The notes below the pieces were generated by a model. It searched no databases and was not told where the DNA came from. It worked only from the letters and a program-made list of their open reading frames with translations. A DNA stretch of 64,000 bases from Pseudonocardia autotrophica (GTDB lineage: Bacteria > Actinomycetota > Actinomycetes > Mycobacteriales > Pseudonocardiaceae): NCBI RefSeq assembly GCF_003945385.1, contig NZ_AP018920.1, positions 2,728,001 through 2,792,000 of the forward strand, read 5' to 3'. Below, in pieces: positions 51,523 through 60,000 of the stretch. Position numbers and translations under genes: made by a program. Numbering within the stretch: the stretch's first letter is position 1; each line of letters begins with the position of its first letter.

Positions 51523-51924
51523 TCAGGGGGCCACGAACACCGCGGTGGTGTGCTCGGTGTCCAGGTACTCCTTCACCGACGAGATCCGCCCGTCCCGCAC
51601 GGTGAACAGGAAGTGGTACAGGTTGTTGTAGACGCGGCCGTTCTTCAGCTCGGTGTAGGACTCGGTCTCCACCGCGACCCGGTCGCCCTCGGCGGTGAAG
51701 GCCAGCGGGGTCAGCCGGATCGCGCCGCCCGTGGTGGAGTCGGCGATCCCGGAGACCATCTCCCGGAATCCGGCCTTGTCCTTGGTTCCGGAGATCCCGG
51801 GGATGTTGCCGGCGACCCACCAGGTGGCGTCGTCGGTCATCCGCTCCATGATCGCGTCGACGTCGCCGCTGGAGAACACCTCCATGAACTCGGTGACGAC
51901 CTGCTTGTTCTTCTCGGTGCTCAT
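51523..51924 (-). CDS. NTF2/SnoaL-like protein
   Basis: A 133-residue alpha+beta-barrel protein. KQVVTEFMEVFSSGDVDAI at the N-terminus, DDATWWVAGNIPG and NNLYHFLFTVRDGRI are typical of SnoaL-like/ketosteroid-isomerase-fold proteins. An isomerase, dehydratase or binding role is possible. ATG 51924 overlaps the TetR stop (ATGA), so it is second in an operon with that regulator. Confidence 0.85.
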   Translation of the reverse strand: MSTEKNKQVVTEFMEVFSSGDVDAIMERMTDDATWWVAGNIPGISGTKDKAGFREMVSGIADSTTGGAIRLTPLAFTAEGDRVAVETESYTELKNGRVYNNLYHFLFTVRDGRISSVKEYLDTEHTTAVFVAP

Positions 51925-52571
51925 GCGTTGCCCCTCGTGGTCGGCTCGCCCCTCTCGGCGGGGACGGGCGGGGCCAGCTGGCGGACGACCATCTCTGCGT
52001 ACCGGTCGGCGATCTCCTCGATCGACAGCCGGCCGGCCGGGTCGAACCACTCGTTGGGCCCGTTGATCAGGTCGAGGATCGCCAGGGTGGCCAGCCGGGG
52101 GTCCGGACAGCCGAACTCGCCCGCCTCGACGCCCTCGGCGAGATGCCGGGCGATCCTGCGCTGGTAGTCGCGACGGTAGGACTGGACCGCCTCCAGCCGG
52201 TCCGGCGAGAGCGCGCGCAGCTCCCGCCCGGCGACGAGCCACGCGTCCCGGTTGGCGCCGATGTGGGTGATGTGCGCCCGCACCAGCCGGGCCAGCCGCT
52301 CGGCGTGGCTCTCCGGACCGTCCAGGAGCGGCATCTGCTCCACGACCATGTCGCGGTCCACGACGTAGATCGTGTGCAGGAGCAGCTCCTCCTTGCTCCG
52401 GAAGTGATGGTAGAGCGAGGCGGCCTGCATCCCGGCGGCGTCGGCGAGGGCACGCATGCCCACACCGTGGAAGCCGTGCTCGCGGAACATCCGGCTCGCC
52501 AGCGCGACGAGCTCGGCCTTACGGGTCCCACCGCGGGAGGGCCGATGCCCGTCGCTCGGATCGGCGTTCAT
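51921..52571 (-). CDS. TetR-family transcriptional regulator
   Basis: About 216 residues. The TetR helix-turn-helix is at about 18-65 (MRALADAAGMQAASLYHHF, RSKEELL), and the ligand domain resembles the PaaR/FadR-like TetR group. ATG 52571 is preferred over GTG 52598. A perfect 16-bp palindrome at 53746-53761, upstream of the luciferase-like gene, fits operators of this family, so regulation of acyl-CoA or flavin catabolism genes nearby is likely. Confidence 0.87.
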   Translation of the reverse strand: MNADPSDGHRPSRGGTRKAELVALASRMFREHGFHGVGMRALADAAGMQAASLYHHFRSKEELLLHTIYVVDRDMVVEQMPLLDGPESHAERLARLVRAHITHIGANRDAWLVAGRELRALSPDRLEAVQSYRRDYQRRIARHLAEGVEAGEFGCPDPRLATLAILDLINGPNEWFDPAGRLSIEEIADRYAEMVVRQLAPPVPAERGEPTTRGNA

Positions 52572-52622
52572 GACCCGAGACCCTGTCACTGTCCCCACGT
52601 CCGGTGGAGGCCGGGCGCCCGG

Positions 52623-53714
52623 TCAGGCGGGCACGGCGGCCGGTGTGCCCATCTTGTGCAGTTCGGGCACGACCTTCTCGCCGAACAGCTTCATGCTCGC
52701 CCGAACCTTGTCGAACGGCAGACCCGCGAACGACGGGGCGACGTTGGGCTGGTGGTCGCCGAACAGCTCCAACCGGTGCCGGTACTTCTCGACGATCTGC
52801 TCCGGCGTCCCCCAGATCTGGGTGTCGGCGTAACCGGCCGCGGCGGCCTCCATCCCGGCCTCGCGGATCATGTCGGCGCCGGCCTGGTACGCCTCGTAGC
52901 CCTTCGTCTCCCGCCAGTGCTTCCCGGCGAAGTCATAGTGCTTGACGACCGACAGGAAGTACCGCGACAGATACTCGCGGGCGGTCTGCTCGGCGACGTC
53001 GGGGTCCTCGTGGCAGTAGATGAAGTCCTGGGTGAGTACCGGTCCCGGTTCGGCGCCGTGGGTCTCCCGGTACACCTCGCGGTAGCGCTCGATCGCCGGG
53101 ACGTGCTGCTCGGCGGGGTACTGCATGAAGGTCATCATCCGGGCGCCGATCTTCGCCACCGCGGGCACCGAGTCCGGTGACATCGCGACGCCGTAGAGGC
53201 GGCCCGCCCAGTCGGTCCCGGCGTCGGGGGCCGGGCGGATCTCGACCCGCGGCTGGTCGTAGTAGGTGCCCCGGTGCTCGACGTAGCCGTTCCGCAGGCC
53301 CTCGATGATCAGTGGGGCGGCCTCGTCGAACCGGCCGCGCGACTCGTTCATGTCCTGCCGGAAGCCCTCGTACTCCATCTTTGCCAGGCCGCGGCCCATC
53401 CCGAACACCACCCGGCCACGGGACAGGATGTCGAGCATCGCCACCTTCTCGACCACCCGGACCGGGTCGTTCCACGGCAGGATCACCGCGCCGGTGCCCA
53501 GCTTGATCCGATTGGTCCGGCCGGCCAGGTAGGTCATCAGCTGCAGGTTGTCGGGGCACATCGAGTAGTCGTCGAAATGGTGCTCGGCAGCCCAGGCGGA
53601 GTCGAACCCGTACTCCTCGGCCAGCACGCCGAGGTCCGCCTCCTGGCGGAACATCTCCGCGTCGCTCAGATCCTCGTGCCAGTTCTGGAAGACAAGCAGG
53701 ACACCGACATCCAT
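52623..53714 (-). CDS. Luciferase-like (LLM) flavin-dependent oxidoreductase
   Basis: A 363-residue LLM-class protein. DSAWAAEHHFDDYSMCPDN and FGMGRGLAKMEYEGF match the family signatures, and AGYADTQIWGTPEQIV is typical of the alkanal monooxygenase-like branch. ATG 53714 starts it. It is the first gene of the minus-strand group, with the perfect palindrome 31 bp upstream. Its substrate is unknown; it is only distantly related to the LLM protein at 48807. Confidence 0.87.
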   Translation of the reverse strand: MDVGVLLVFQNWHEDLSDAEMFRQEADLGVLAEEYGFDSAWAAEHHFDDYSMCPDNLQLMTYLAGRTNRIKLGTGAVILPWNDPVRVVEKVAMLDILSRGRVVFGMGRGLAKMEYEGFRQDMNESRGRFDEAAPLIIEGLRNGYVEHRGTYYDQPRVEIRPAPDAGTDWAGRLYGVAMSPDSVPAVAKIGARMMTFMQYPAEQHVPAIERYREVYRETHGAEPGPVLTQDFIYCHEDPDVAEQTAREYLSRYFLSVVKHYDFAGKHWRETKGYEAYQAGADMIREAGMEAAAAGYADTQIWGTPEQIVEKYRHRLELFGDHQPNVAPSFAGLPFDKVRASMKLFGEKVVPELHKMGTPAAVPA

Positions 53715-53745
53715 GGCGGTTCGCCTTTCCTCGGATCAGGGGTTG

Positions 53746-53761
53746 CCTAACGATCGTTAGG
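53746..53761. promoter_or_regulatory. Perfect 16-bp palindrome, TetR-type operator
   Basis: CCTAACGATCGTTAGG is fully self-complementary and resembles AACG-N-CGTT operators of TetR-family repressors of fatty-acid/acyl-CoA genes. It is 31 bp upstream of the minus-strand LLM gene and 62 bp upstream of the plus-strand PucR gene. Confidence 0.75.
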
Positions 53762-53823
53762 GCTGCGAGGGTAGTGTGGCTCGTCACAGCGGGTCAAGGC
53801 GTCGACGGAGGTGGCAGCGAGCG

Positions 53824-55212
53824 ATGGCGAGACCCCTCACGATCGACCCGGATCCCGGCCCGGGCCACGGAAACGGCCGGGAGAACGGCCGGGGCAACGG
53901 CCCTGTGCTCGTGCCCGATCCGCCCGATCCGCTGATCCGGCTGCTGGGTGGGCTGTCCGCGGCGGTACTCGACGGCGCCGGCCCGGAGCGGCTGATCGCC
54001 CGCGCGGCCGAGCTGCTCGGCCTGCCGGTGGCGTTGCGCTCCGCCGACCTGCACCGGGTGCGCTGCTGGTCCGCCCCGGCCGCCTTCAGGCTCGACGAGC
54101 CGCCCGCTCTTCCTGCAACCGCACTCGCCGTGCCCGGGGTGCAACGTGAGGTCGGGCGGCTGGGCCCTGACCTGCCCTCGGTCGTCCTGCCGCCGGTCCC
54201 GGTGCACGGCCTGGCCCGCCGCCACCTGCTCGCGGTGCTGATGGTCGAGGGAGGCGTCGCCGGCTACCTCGACGTCGCCGAGCTCGGGCGGGCGCTGCGC
54301 CCGGTGGACACCCCGGTCACCGAGCAGGCCGCGGCGTTGCTCTCGGTCCAGCTGCACGGCGAGACCGTCGCCGCGCGGGCCGTCACCCGGGACCGCGACG
54401 ACGTCCTCGCCGACCTGCTGCACGGCACCCGGGACGAGCCGGACCTGCGCCGGCTCGCCGCCCGGGCGGGCATCGACCCGGCCGCGGGCCACCTGCTGGT
54501 GCGGTTCCCGGTCGGCCCCGGCCACTCGGCGTCACGCTGCCGGGATGGGGTAGCCGATGCGCTCGGCGGCCTGGCGGGATGCCGTTCCGGTCGTGCCGGG
54601 AGCATCCACGCTTCGGCCGTGCTGGCCGAGCCGGACGCGGTGCTGGCGCTGCTCGATCTCCCCGCGGACCCCACCCCGGGTGGGCTCCGCGCCGTACACG
54701 GCGCACTGCGCGAACGGCTGGACCGGATCGCCGCGGTGACCGGTGTCCGGCGCGTGGTGGTGTCCGGCGCGGTCCACGAGATCACCGGTCTGCCCGCGGC
54801 GCTGGCCGAGACCGGCGAGGTCGACGGGCTGGCCGCGGCGTTCGGTGGAGCCGCCGACGTCGTCCCGGTGACGGAGCTGAGCACCCTGCGGCTGGTGGTC
54901 CACGGGGACCGGACCGCGGTCGCCGTCCGCTTCGCCGAGCAATGCCTCGGGCCGCTGCGGCGCAGCGACGCCGACACCGGCGGCGATCTGGTCGAGACGC
55001 TGCGCCGCTATCTCGCCGCGGGCGCCCAGGTCCGCGCGGCCGCCACCCGGCTCGGTGTGCACGAGAACACCGTCCGCTACCGGCTCGGCCGGATCGAACA
55101 CCTCACCGGGCTGGACATGCGCCGGTTCGACGCGCTGCTCGCCGCACAGCTCGCCCTGCAGGTGGACGTCCTCACCGCCGGGGCGGCAGCACTCCAGGAA
55201 GGAACGTCATGA
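53824..55212 (+). CDS. PucR-family transcriptional regulator
   Basis: A 462-residue regulator. Its C-terminal helix-turn-helix (about 405-450) reads RAAATRLGVHENTVRYRLGR, the PucR HTH_30 signature. The middle contains a GGDEF-like/CdaR domain (about 190-350), and the N-terminus begins with a Gly/Asn-rich low-complexity stretch. ATG 53824 follows GGAGG at a long 12-nt spacing; another ATG at 53776 is less likely. Its stop overlaps a 43-codon frame and the acyl-CoA dehydrogenase gene follows, so it may regulate that gene. Confidence 0.87.
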   Translation: MARPLTIDPDPGPGHGNGRENGRGNGPVLVPDPPDPLIRLLGGLSAAVLDGAGPERLIARAAELLGLPVALRSADLHRVRCWSAPAAFRLDEPPALPATALAVPGVQREVGRLGPDLPSVVLPPVPVHGLARRHLLAVLMVEGGVAGYLDVAELGRALRPVDTPVTEQAAALLSVQLHGETVAARAVTRDRDDVLADLLHGTRDEPDLRRLAARAGIDPAAGHLLVRFPVGPGHSASRCRDGVADALGGLAGCRSGRAGSIHASAVLAEPDAVLALLDLPADPTPGGLRAVHGALRERLDRIAAVTGVRRVVVSGAVHEITGLPAALAETGEVDGLAAAFGGAADVVPVTELSTLRLVVHGDRTAVAVRFAEQCLGPLRRSDADTGGDLVETLRRYLAAGAQVRAAATRLGVHENTVRYRLGRIEHLTGLDMRRFDALLAAQLALQVDVLTAGAAALQEGTS

Positions 55213-55340
55213 ACGTGCAGGACACCCCGCACGACCGGATCGCGCCCGGCGCCGTCGACACCGCGGCCCCCGCCCACCGGTTCCGGACCGGGCGGATCGT
55301 CCCGGTCACCGCCGGCGGGGCCGCGGAGGGCAGCTTCTGA
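55209..55340 (+). CDS. 43-residue coupled small protein, unknown
   Basis: ATG 55209 overlaps the PucR stop (ATGA), and its own TGA overlaps the ATG of the acyl-CoA dehydrogenase (TGATG at 55338-55342). The peptide MNVQDTPHDRIAPG continues to a basic middle (HRFRTGRIVP) and a Gly/Ala-rich end. The double overlap suggests that it is translated, either as a real small protein or as a coupling leader. No family is recognised. It is too short to be listed by most gene callers. Confidence 0.45.
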   Translation: MNVQDTPHDRIAPGAVDTAAPAHRFRTGRIVPVTAGGAAEGSF

Positions 55341-56635
55341 TGTGGGACTTCGAGACCGAGCCGGATTACCAGGAGAAGCTGGACTGGGTGGACGCGTTCG
55401 TGCGCGAGGAGATCGAGCCGCTCGATCTCGTGCTCGGCGACCCGTACGACAAGTCCGACGAGACGGCGCGCCGGCTGGTCCGCCCGCTCCAGCAGCAGGT
55501 CCGCGACCAGGGGCTGTGGGCTGCCCACCTGCGGCCCGAGCTGGGCGGGCAGGGCTACGGCCAGGTCCGGCTGGCGCTGCTCAACGAGCTGCTCGGCCGG
55601 TCCCGCTGGGCACCGACGGTGTTCGGCTGCCAGGCACCGGACTCGGGCAACGCCGAGATCCTGGCGCACTTCGGCACCGACGGGCAGAAGCAGCGCTACC
55701 TGCAGCCGCTGCTCGACGGCGAGATCTCGTCCTGCTATTCGATGACCGAGCCGCAGGCCGGTGCCGACCCGACGCTGTTCACCACCCGCGCGGTCGCCGA
55801 CGGTGACGACTGGGTGATCGAGGGCGAGAAGTGGTTCTCCTCGAACGCCCGGCACGCGTCGTTCCTGATCGTGATGGCGGTGACCGATCCGGACGCCGCG
55901 CCGCACGACCGGATGTCGATGTTCATCGTGCCCCGCGAGACACCGGGCCTGACGATCGTGCGCGACGCCGGTGTCGGCACCGAGTCGCCGGAGCACTCCA
56001 GCCACGCGTACCTGCGCTACGACGGAGTGCGGGTGCCCGGCGACCACCTGCTGGGGGAGCGGGGCCGGGCGTTCGCGATCGCCCAGACCCGGCTCGGCGG
56101 CGGCCGTATCCACCACGGGATGCGCACCATCGCCCAGATGCGCCGTGCGTTCGACCTGATGCTGGAGCGGGCCGTTTCGCGCAGCACCCGGACCGGCCGG
56201 CTGGCCGACATGCAGTCCACCCAGGACAAGGTCGCGGAGAGCTGGATCGACCTGGAGCAGTTCCGGCTACTGCTGCTGCGGACCGCCTGGCTGATCGACC
56301 GGCACCAGGACTACCGGTCGGTTCGCCGCGACATCGCCGCGGTGAAGGTCGTGATGCCGCGGGTCTATCACGACGTCGTGCAGCGGGCGATGCAGCTGCA
56401 CGGGGCGCTGGGCATCTCCAACGAGATGCCGTTCTCGGCGATGATGGTCGACGCCCAGGTGATGGCGATCGCGGACGGCCCGACCGAGGTGCACCGCCAG
56501 CCCCTGGCCCGGCAGCTGCTGCGCGAGGCCGAGCCGGGCGAGCCGCTGTTCGGGTCGGGGCACCTGCCGAGCCGCGCCGACGCGGCCCGCGCGCACGTCG
56601 CGGCCCGGCTGGAGCACCTGGTCGCGAACGCCTGA
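55340..56635 (+). CDS. Acyl-CoA dehydrogenase family protein
   Basis: A 431-residue acyl-CoA dehydrogenase. YSMTEPQAGADPTLFTTRA is the FAD/substrate segment, IEGEKWFSSNARHASF the following motif, and MQLHGALGISNEMPF lies in the C-terminal helical domain. The length and motifs match the ACAD11-like group acting on branched or long-chain acyl-CoA. ATG 55340 overlaps the small ORF stop. An ACAD10/11-like kinase at 47653 may be its functional partner. Confidence 0.9.
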   Translation: MWDFETEPDYQEKLDWVDAFVREEIEPLDLVLGDPYDKSDETARRLVRPLQQQVRDQGLWAAHLRPELGGQGYGQVRLALLNELLGRSRWAPTVFGCQAPDSGNAEILAHFGTDGQKQRYLQPLLDGEISSCYSMTEPQAGADPTLFTTRAVADGDDWVIEGEKWFSSNARHASFLIVMAVTDPDAAPHDRMSMFIVPRETPGLTIVRDAGVGTESPEHSSHAYLRYDGVRVPGDHLLGERGRAFAIAQTRLGGGRIHHGMRTIAQMRRAFDLMLERAVSRSTRTGRLADMQSTQDKVAESWIDLEQFRLLLLRTAWLIDRHQDYRSVRRDIAAVKVVMPRVYHDVVQRAMQLHGALGISNEMPFSAMMVDAQVMAIADGPTEVHRQPLARQLLREAEPGEPLFGSGHLPSRADAARAHVAARLEHLVANA

Positions 56636-56642
56636 GCCAGGA

Positions 56643-57152
56643 TCAGAGGGCCGCCGCCCGGTGCTGCCCGAGCAGGTGCACGTAGGACGCCGCGGACAGC
56701 GGGATCGAGTTCCGCTCGTCGTCGGTGAGCTCGCGGCGCACCTTGCCGGGCAGGCCGGCGACCAGCGAACCGGGTGGGACGACGGTGCCCTGGGTGAGCA
56801 CGGCCCCGGCCGCGATCAGCGATCCGGCGCCGACCTGGACCCCGTTCATCAGCACCGCGCCCATGCCGACCAGCACGTCGTCGCCGATGGTGCAGCCGTG
56901 CACGACCGCGCGGTGCCCGATCGTCACCCGGTCGCCGATGGTCACCGGGAAGCCCGGGTCGGCGTGCACGACGGTGCCGTCCTGCACGTTCGACCGGGCG
57001 CCGACGGTGATCGACGCCATGTCGGCGCGGAGCACGCAGGTGTACCAGACGCCGGTCTCCGGGCCGATCCGCACCTCGCCGGCGAGCACGGCGCCGGGGG
57101 CGATCCAGGCGTCGGCGTGCACGTCGGGGCGCTGGCCGTTGATCTCGATCAC
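56643..57152 (-). CDS. Gamma-carbonic anhydrase-family (left-handed beta-helix) protein
   Basis: A 169-residue hexapeptide-repeat protein of the PaaY/CaiE/gamma-CA group. WIAPGAVLAGEVRIGPETGVW starts the helix (quoted as WIAPGAVLAGEV, RIGPETGVW). Metal-binding histidines occur in VVHADPGF, VTIGHRAVVHGC (His-x5-His). VGMGAVLMNGV and SLVAGLPGKVRRELTDDE end the coil. It may be a metal-dependent hydrolase or anhydrase. ATG 57152 overlaps a doubtful small frame on its 5' side. Confidence 0.9.
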   Translation of the reverse strand: MIEINGQRPDVHADAWIAPGAVLAGEVRIGPETGVWYTCVLRADMASITVGARSNVQDGTVVHADPGFPVTIGDRVTIGHRAVVHGCTIGDDVLVGMGAVLMNGVQVGAGSLIAAGAVLTQGTVVPPGSLVAGLPGKVRRELTDDERNSIPLSAASYVHLLGQHRAAAL

Positions 57153-57373
57153 TGAGGTCCTTCCGGGGGGTCGATGACCGGGGCCGGGGTACCGGCCCGG
57201 AACGCGGTGCCACTGTCGGCGGAGCCGACGGAGTCTGTGGGGTCGGCGGAGCCGGTGGGGTCTGTGGGGTCGGCGGAGCCGGTGGAGTCCGTGGGGCCGG
57301 TGCCGCCCGCGGCGTGGGACTGCCGTGGCGCGTGGCCGGTGCGCGGGGCGAGCAGCGCGACACGGAACCCCAT
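57149..57373 (-). CDS. Doubtful small repeat-containing protein
   Basis: A 74-codon frame (MGFRVALLAPRTGHAPRQ...) containing three 9-residue repeats like GSADPTDST, encoded by the 27-bp tandem repeats. It overlaps the gamma-CA start by ATGA, which is the main argument for it; the Ser/Asp/Pro/Thr repeats look like low-complexity DNA that stays open by chance. No family is recognised. Confidence 0.3.
   Translation of the reverse strand: MGFRVALLAPRTGHAPRQSHAAGGTGPTDSTGSADPTDPTGSADPTDSVGSADSGTAFRAGTPAPVIDPPEGPQ
57215..57295. repeat. Three 27-bp tandem repeats
   Basis: Copies at 57215-57241, 57242-57268 and 57269-57295, each beginning GTCGGCGGAGCCG and ending with GTGGG, differ at a few positions. 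They lie between the macro-domain gene and the gamma-CA gene, in frame with the doubtful small ORF. Confidence 0.88.
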
Positions 57374-57383
57374 GGCGCGGATC

Positions 57384-57899
57384 CTACGTGCGCGCCGCGG
57401 CCTCGAAGGCCGCCAGCACGGCGTCATCGAACAGGACGAACCGGACCACCTCGACGGCGGTGTCGGCGGCCCGGACGGTCTCGACGGCGATCCGCGCCGC
57501 GTCCGGGACCGGCCAACCGTAGATGCCGGCGGAGATCGCCGGGAACGCGACGGTGCGCGCCCCCAGCTCGTCGGCCACCCGCAGCGACTCGCGGTACGCG
57601 CTCGCCAGCAGGTGCGAGCGGTCTTCGCGCTTCGCGTAGACCGGCCCGACGGCGTGGATCACCCAGCGGGCCGGGAGGTCACCGGCGGTGGTGGCCACGG
57701 CCCGGCCGGTCGGCAGGCCGTCCGGGTAGCGCCCGGCGCGCAATCCGCGGCACTCGTCGAGGATCGCCGGGCCGCCGCGGCGGTGGATCGCGCCGTCCAC
57801 CCCGCCGCCGCCGAGCAGCGCGGAATTGGCGGCGTTGACCACGGCGTCCACCTCTGTCTCGGTGATGTCGCCGCGTCCGGTACGGATCTGCGGGCTCAT
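57384..57899 (-). CDS. Macro-domain protein (O-acetyl-ADP-ribose deacetylase-like)
   Basis: A 171-residue macro domain. GDITETEVDAVVNAANSALLGGGGVDGAIHR (quoted as GDITETEVDAVVNAANSAL, LGGGGVDGAIHR) is the ADP-ribose-binding motif, and AFPAISAGIYGWP the second. Such enzymes remove ADP-ribose or deacetylate O-acetyl-ADP-ribose. ATG 57899 overlaps the next gene stop (ATGA). Confidence 0.93.
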   Translation of the reverse strand: MSPQIRTGRGDITETEVDAVVNAANSALLGGGGVDGAIHRRGGPAILDECRGLRAGRYPDGLPTGRAVATTAGDLPARWVIHAVGPVYAKREDRSHLLASAYRESLRVADELGARTVAFPAISAGIYGWPVPDAARIAVETVRAADTAVEVVRFVLFDDAVLAAFEAAART

Positions 57900-58669
57900 C
57901 GGCGTGCCTGCTCGCGCAGCCGCCCCAGCAGCGGGATGGCGGCGATCTTCTCGTCGGTGAGCGACTCCCAGACGATGCCGCCGTCGGGCCGGGTCCGCCG
58001 GTGCTCCCGGCAGTCGATCACCCGCTCCGGGGTGACGACCAGATCGACCGGCGCGTCGTGCGACGCCCACGGGATCACCCCGGCGTCACGCAGTTGCAGC
58101 TCGTGCACGGTGGTGACGACGAGGGTGTCGTCGGAGATCAGCCCGGCCTCGCGGGCCAGCGCGAACTCCAGGTCGGCGAACCCGCCGCCCTTACCGAGCC
58201 GGGCGCCGTCCGCCCCGACCGCGACACAGCCGGTGACGACCAGATCGACCGACTCAAGCTCGTCGACCGCGACCCGGCGGGCCGACCGGGTGGCGTGCGA
58301 GATCGACACCGCCTTGCGCGGCGGATCGGCCAGGTGATCGGGATCGAGCAGGAAGAACGGATCGTCCTCGGCGAGCCGGGGGACCGCCATGTACACGGTC
58401 TTGCCGTCCTCTAGCGCGTACTGCCGGACCGGGAGCTGGGCGGAGTCCGGATTGGACTTGACGGTCCGGGCGGAGCGCCAGACGTCCAGTTCGCGCAACC
58501 GACGGGCGGCCCGCTCGGCACCGACGAAATTGGAGATCCGGTTGCGGGCGCCCGGGAACCGGGACGCACGCTGCTCGGTCAGCGCCGTCCACACCTCGTC
58601 GCGCAGCTCCGCCTTGCGGGCGAGGGTCTCCGGGTCGCCCCCGGCGTCGTGGTCGTGTCGGCGGCTCAT
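57896..58669 (-). CDS. 5-formyltetrahydrofolate cyclo-ligase-like protein
   Basis: About 257 residues. RKAELRDEVWTAL and NRISNFVGAERAAR at the N-terminus, KSNPDSAQLPVRQYAL in the nucleotide-binding region and GKGGGFADLEFALA in the C-terminal half match the methenyltetrahydrofolate-synthetase domain (MTHFSD-like). It probably makes methenyl-THF from 5-formyl-THF, though this branch may have another role. ATG 58669 is preferred over GTG 58678. It is followed by the macro-domain gene. Confidence 0.82.
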   Translation of the reverse strand: MSRRHDHDAGGDPETLARKAELRDEVWTALTEQRASRFPGARNRISNFVGAERAARRLRELDVWRSARTVKSNPDSAQLPVRQYALEDGKTVYMAVPRLAEDDPFFLLDPDHLADPPRKAVSISHATRSARRVAVDELESVDLVVTGCVAVGADGARLGKGGGFADLEFALAREAGLISDDTLVVTTVHELQLRDAGVIPWASHDAPVDLVVTPERVIDCREHRRTRPDGGIVWESLTDEKIAAIPLLGRLREQARR

Positions 58670-58684
58670 GCCCGCCACCCTGCC

Positions 58685-58939
58685 TTAATGCTCGCGCAGC
58701 GCCTCGATCAGCTGGTCGCGTGTCATGTCCGAACGGCCCTCGATGCCGACCCGCTGGGCGCGCTGGTACAGCTCGTCCTTCGTCATGTCCTCGTAGTCGC
58801 CGGACTCGCCGCCGCGGGCGCCCACGGTGTCGCGGCCCTGCGCGGCCGCCGCGTTCGCGATCCGCGCGGACTTCTCCTTGGAGTTGCCCTCCTCGCGGAG
58901 CCGCTCGTACATCTCCTCGTCCTTGATGCTGCTCGCCAT
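58685..58939 (-). CDS. Small Rho-N-like DUF7218-type protein
   Basis: An 84-residue protein. SKEKSARIANAAAAQGRD is a conserved basic helix, and DMTKDELYQRAQRVGIEGRS with DMTRDQLIEALREH is a Rho N-terminal/SAP-like nucleic-acid-binding motif. Small proteins with this layout are common in actinobacteria and have no assigned function. ATG 58939 starts it. It probably binds DNA or RNA. Confidence 0.8.
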   Translation of the reverse strand: MASSIKDEEMYERLREEGNSKEKSARIANAAAAQGRDTVGARGGESGDYEDMTKDELYQRAQRVGIEGRSDMTRDQLIEALREH

Positions 58940-58948
58940 GGCGGGTGA

Positions 58949-59431
58949 CTACCCGGCGACCAGGCGTTCCAATCGGTCCAGGAACGGCTGCTGGGCGACG
59001 ACGATCCGCTCCCGCGCGGTCGCCAGGTCACACCACCGGGCGCGGTCCAGCTCCGGGAACCGGAGCCGCCGCCCGGAGCGGGGCGGCCACTCGATCTCGA
59101 CCCAGCTGCCGTCGTCGGGCCGGGCGGCGACGGCGTCGGCCCCGTCGAAGCCGGTGCCGTCGACGGCGAACACACTGACGATCTTGCGGGACTGCCGGAC
59201 GCTGCCCAGCTCGACCGGCTCGCCGTCCGGGGGTGGGGTGCCGATCTCCTCGGTGAACTCGCGACGGGCCGCGTCGAACGGGGTCTCGTCCGGGCCGTGT
59301 TCCCCCTTCGGGACCGTCCAGGCGTGCTCCTTGCGCGCCCAGAACGGTCCGCCCATGTGCCCGAGCAGCACCTCGATCCCCTCGGGTCCGTTGCGGTGCA
59401 GCAACAGCCCGGCGCTGGTCACGGGTGGCAT
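58949..59431 (-). CDS. NUDIX hydrolase
   Basis: A 160-residue NUDIX protein. The box is complete: GEHGPDE, seven residues (TPFDAAR), REFTEEIG, which binds metal and cleaves nucleoside-diphosphate-linked compounds. HMGGPFWARKEHAWTVPKGE precedes the box and places it in the group acting on diadenosine or NDP-sugar-like substrates. It overlaps the upstream acetyltransferase gene by 13 bp. Confidence 0.92.
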   Translation of the reverse strand: MPPVTSAGLLLHRNGPEGIEVLLGHMGGPFWARKEHAWTVPKGEHGPDETPFDAARREFTEEIGTPPPDGEPVELGSVRQSRKIVSVFAVDGTGFDGADAVAARPDDGSWVEIEWPPRSGRRLRFPELDRARWCDLATARERIVVAQQPFLDRLERLVAG

Positions 59432-60000
59432 ACGGGTTCCTCACGATCGATCCGGTGCACGTGGTGGAGCGGCGGATCGACCGGGTTGTCCGGAACGAGA
59501 TCGCCCGAGGCGACCCGGCGGAACCCGGCGGTCTCCAGCGCCCGCCAGGACGCCCGGTTCGCCGCACACACCGGCACGATGATCGCCCTCGCCGCCGGGT
59601 ACCGCTGCCACACCCCCGTCACGGCGGCGGCCAGGATCCGCGGGCCGAGACCGCGACCGGTCAGCTCCGGCGGGCCGATCAGGTAGTCCAGGGTGACGGC
59701 GCCGGCCGGGATCTCCAGGATCGGCGCGATCTCCTCGACGTACTCGGGATGGTCGTGCCACCGGCAGCGCTGCAACAGCCCGGCCGGGGTCCCGCCGACC
59801 GACACGACGAGGTCCTCGGCCGGCTCCTCGCCGCGCATCACCGGGCCGAAGTCGCGGTCGAGAGCCTCGGGCGACGTCTCGTGGTTCCACCAGCGCCGCA
59901 CGTGTGGCTCGGCGAGCCAGCCGGCCAGCATCGGCAGGTCGGCAGGGGTGAGCGGGCGGAAGGTGATCGCGCCGTCGACCGGTCCCGGGCAGTCGGCCAT
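59419..60000 (-). CDS. GNAT acetyltransferase, AAC(6')-/MbtK-like
   Basis: A 193-residue GNAT protein. FRPLTPADLPMLAGWLAEPH with VRRWW is the start typical of aminoglycoside 6'-acetyltransferases and of lysine N-acyltransferases of siderophore pathways. TGRGLGPRILAAAV binds the acetyl-CoA pyrophosphate, and NRASWRALETAGFRRV is motif B. Aminoglycoside modification cannot be told from siderophore or protein acylation by sequence here. ATG 60000 is the start. It overlaps the NUDIX gene. Confidence 0.83.
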   Translation of the reverse strand: MADCPGPVDGAITFRPLTPADLPMLAGWLAEPHVRRWWNHETSPEALDRDFGPVMRGEEPAEDLVVSVGGTPAGLLQRCRWHDHPEYVEEIAPILEIPAGAVTLDYLIGPPELTGRGLGPRILAAAVTGVWQRYPAARAIIVPVCAANRASWRALETAGFRRVASGDLVPDNPVDPPLHHVHRIDREEPVCHP

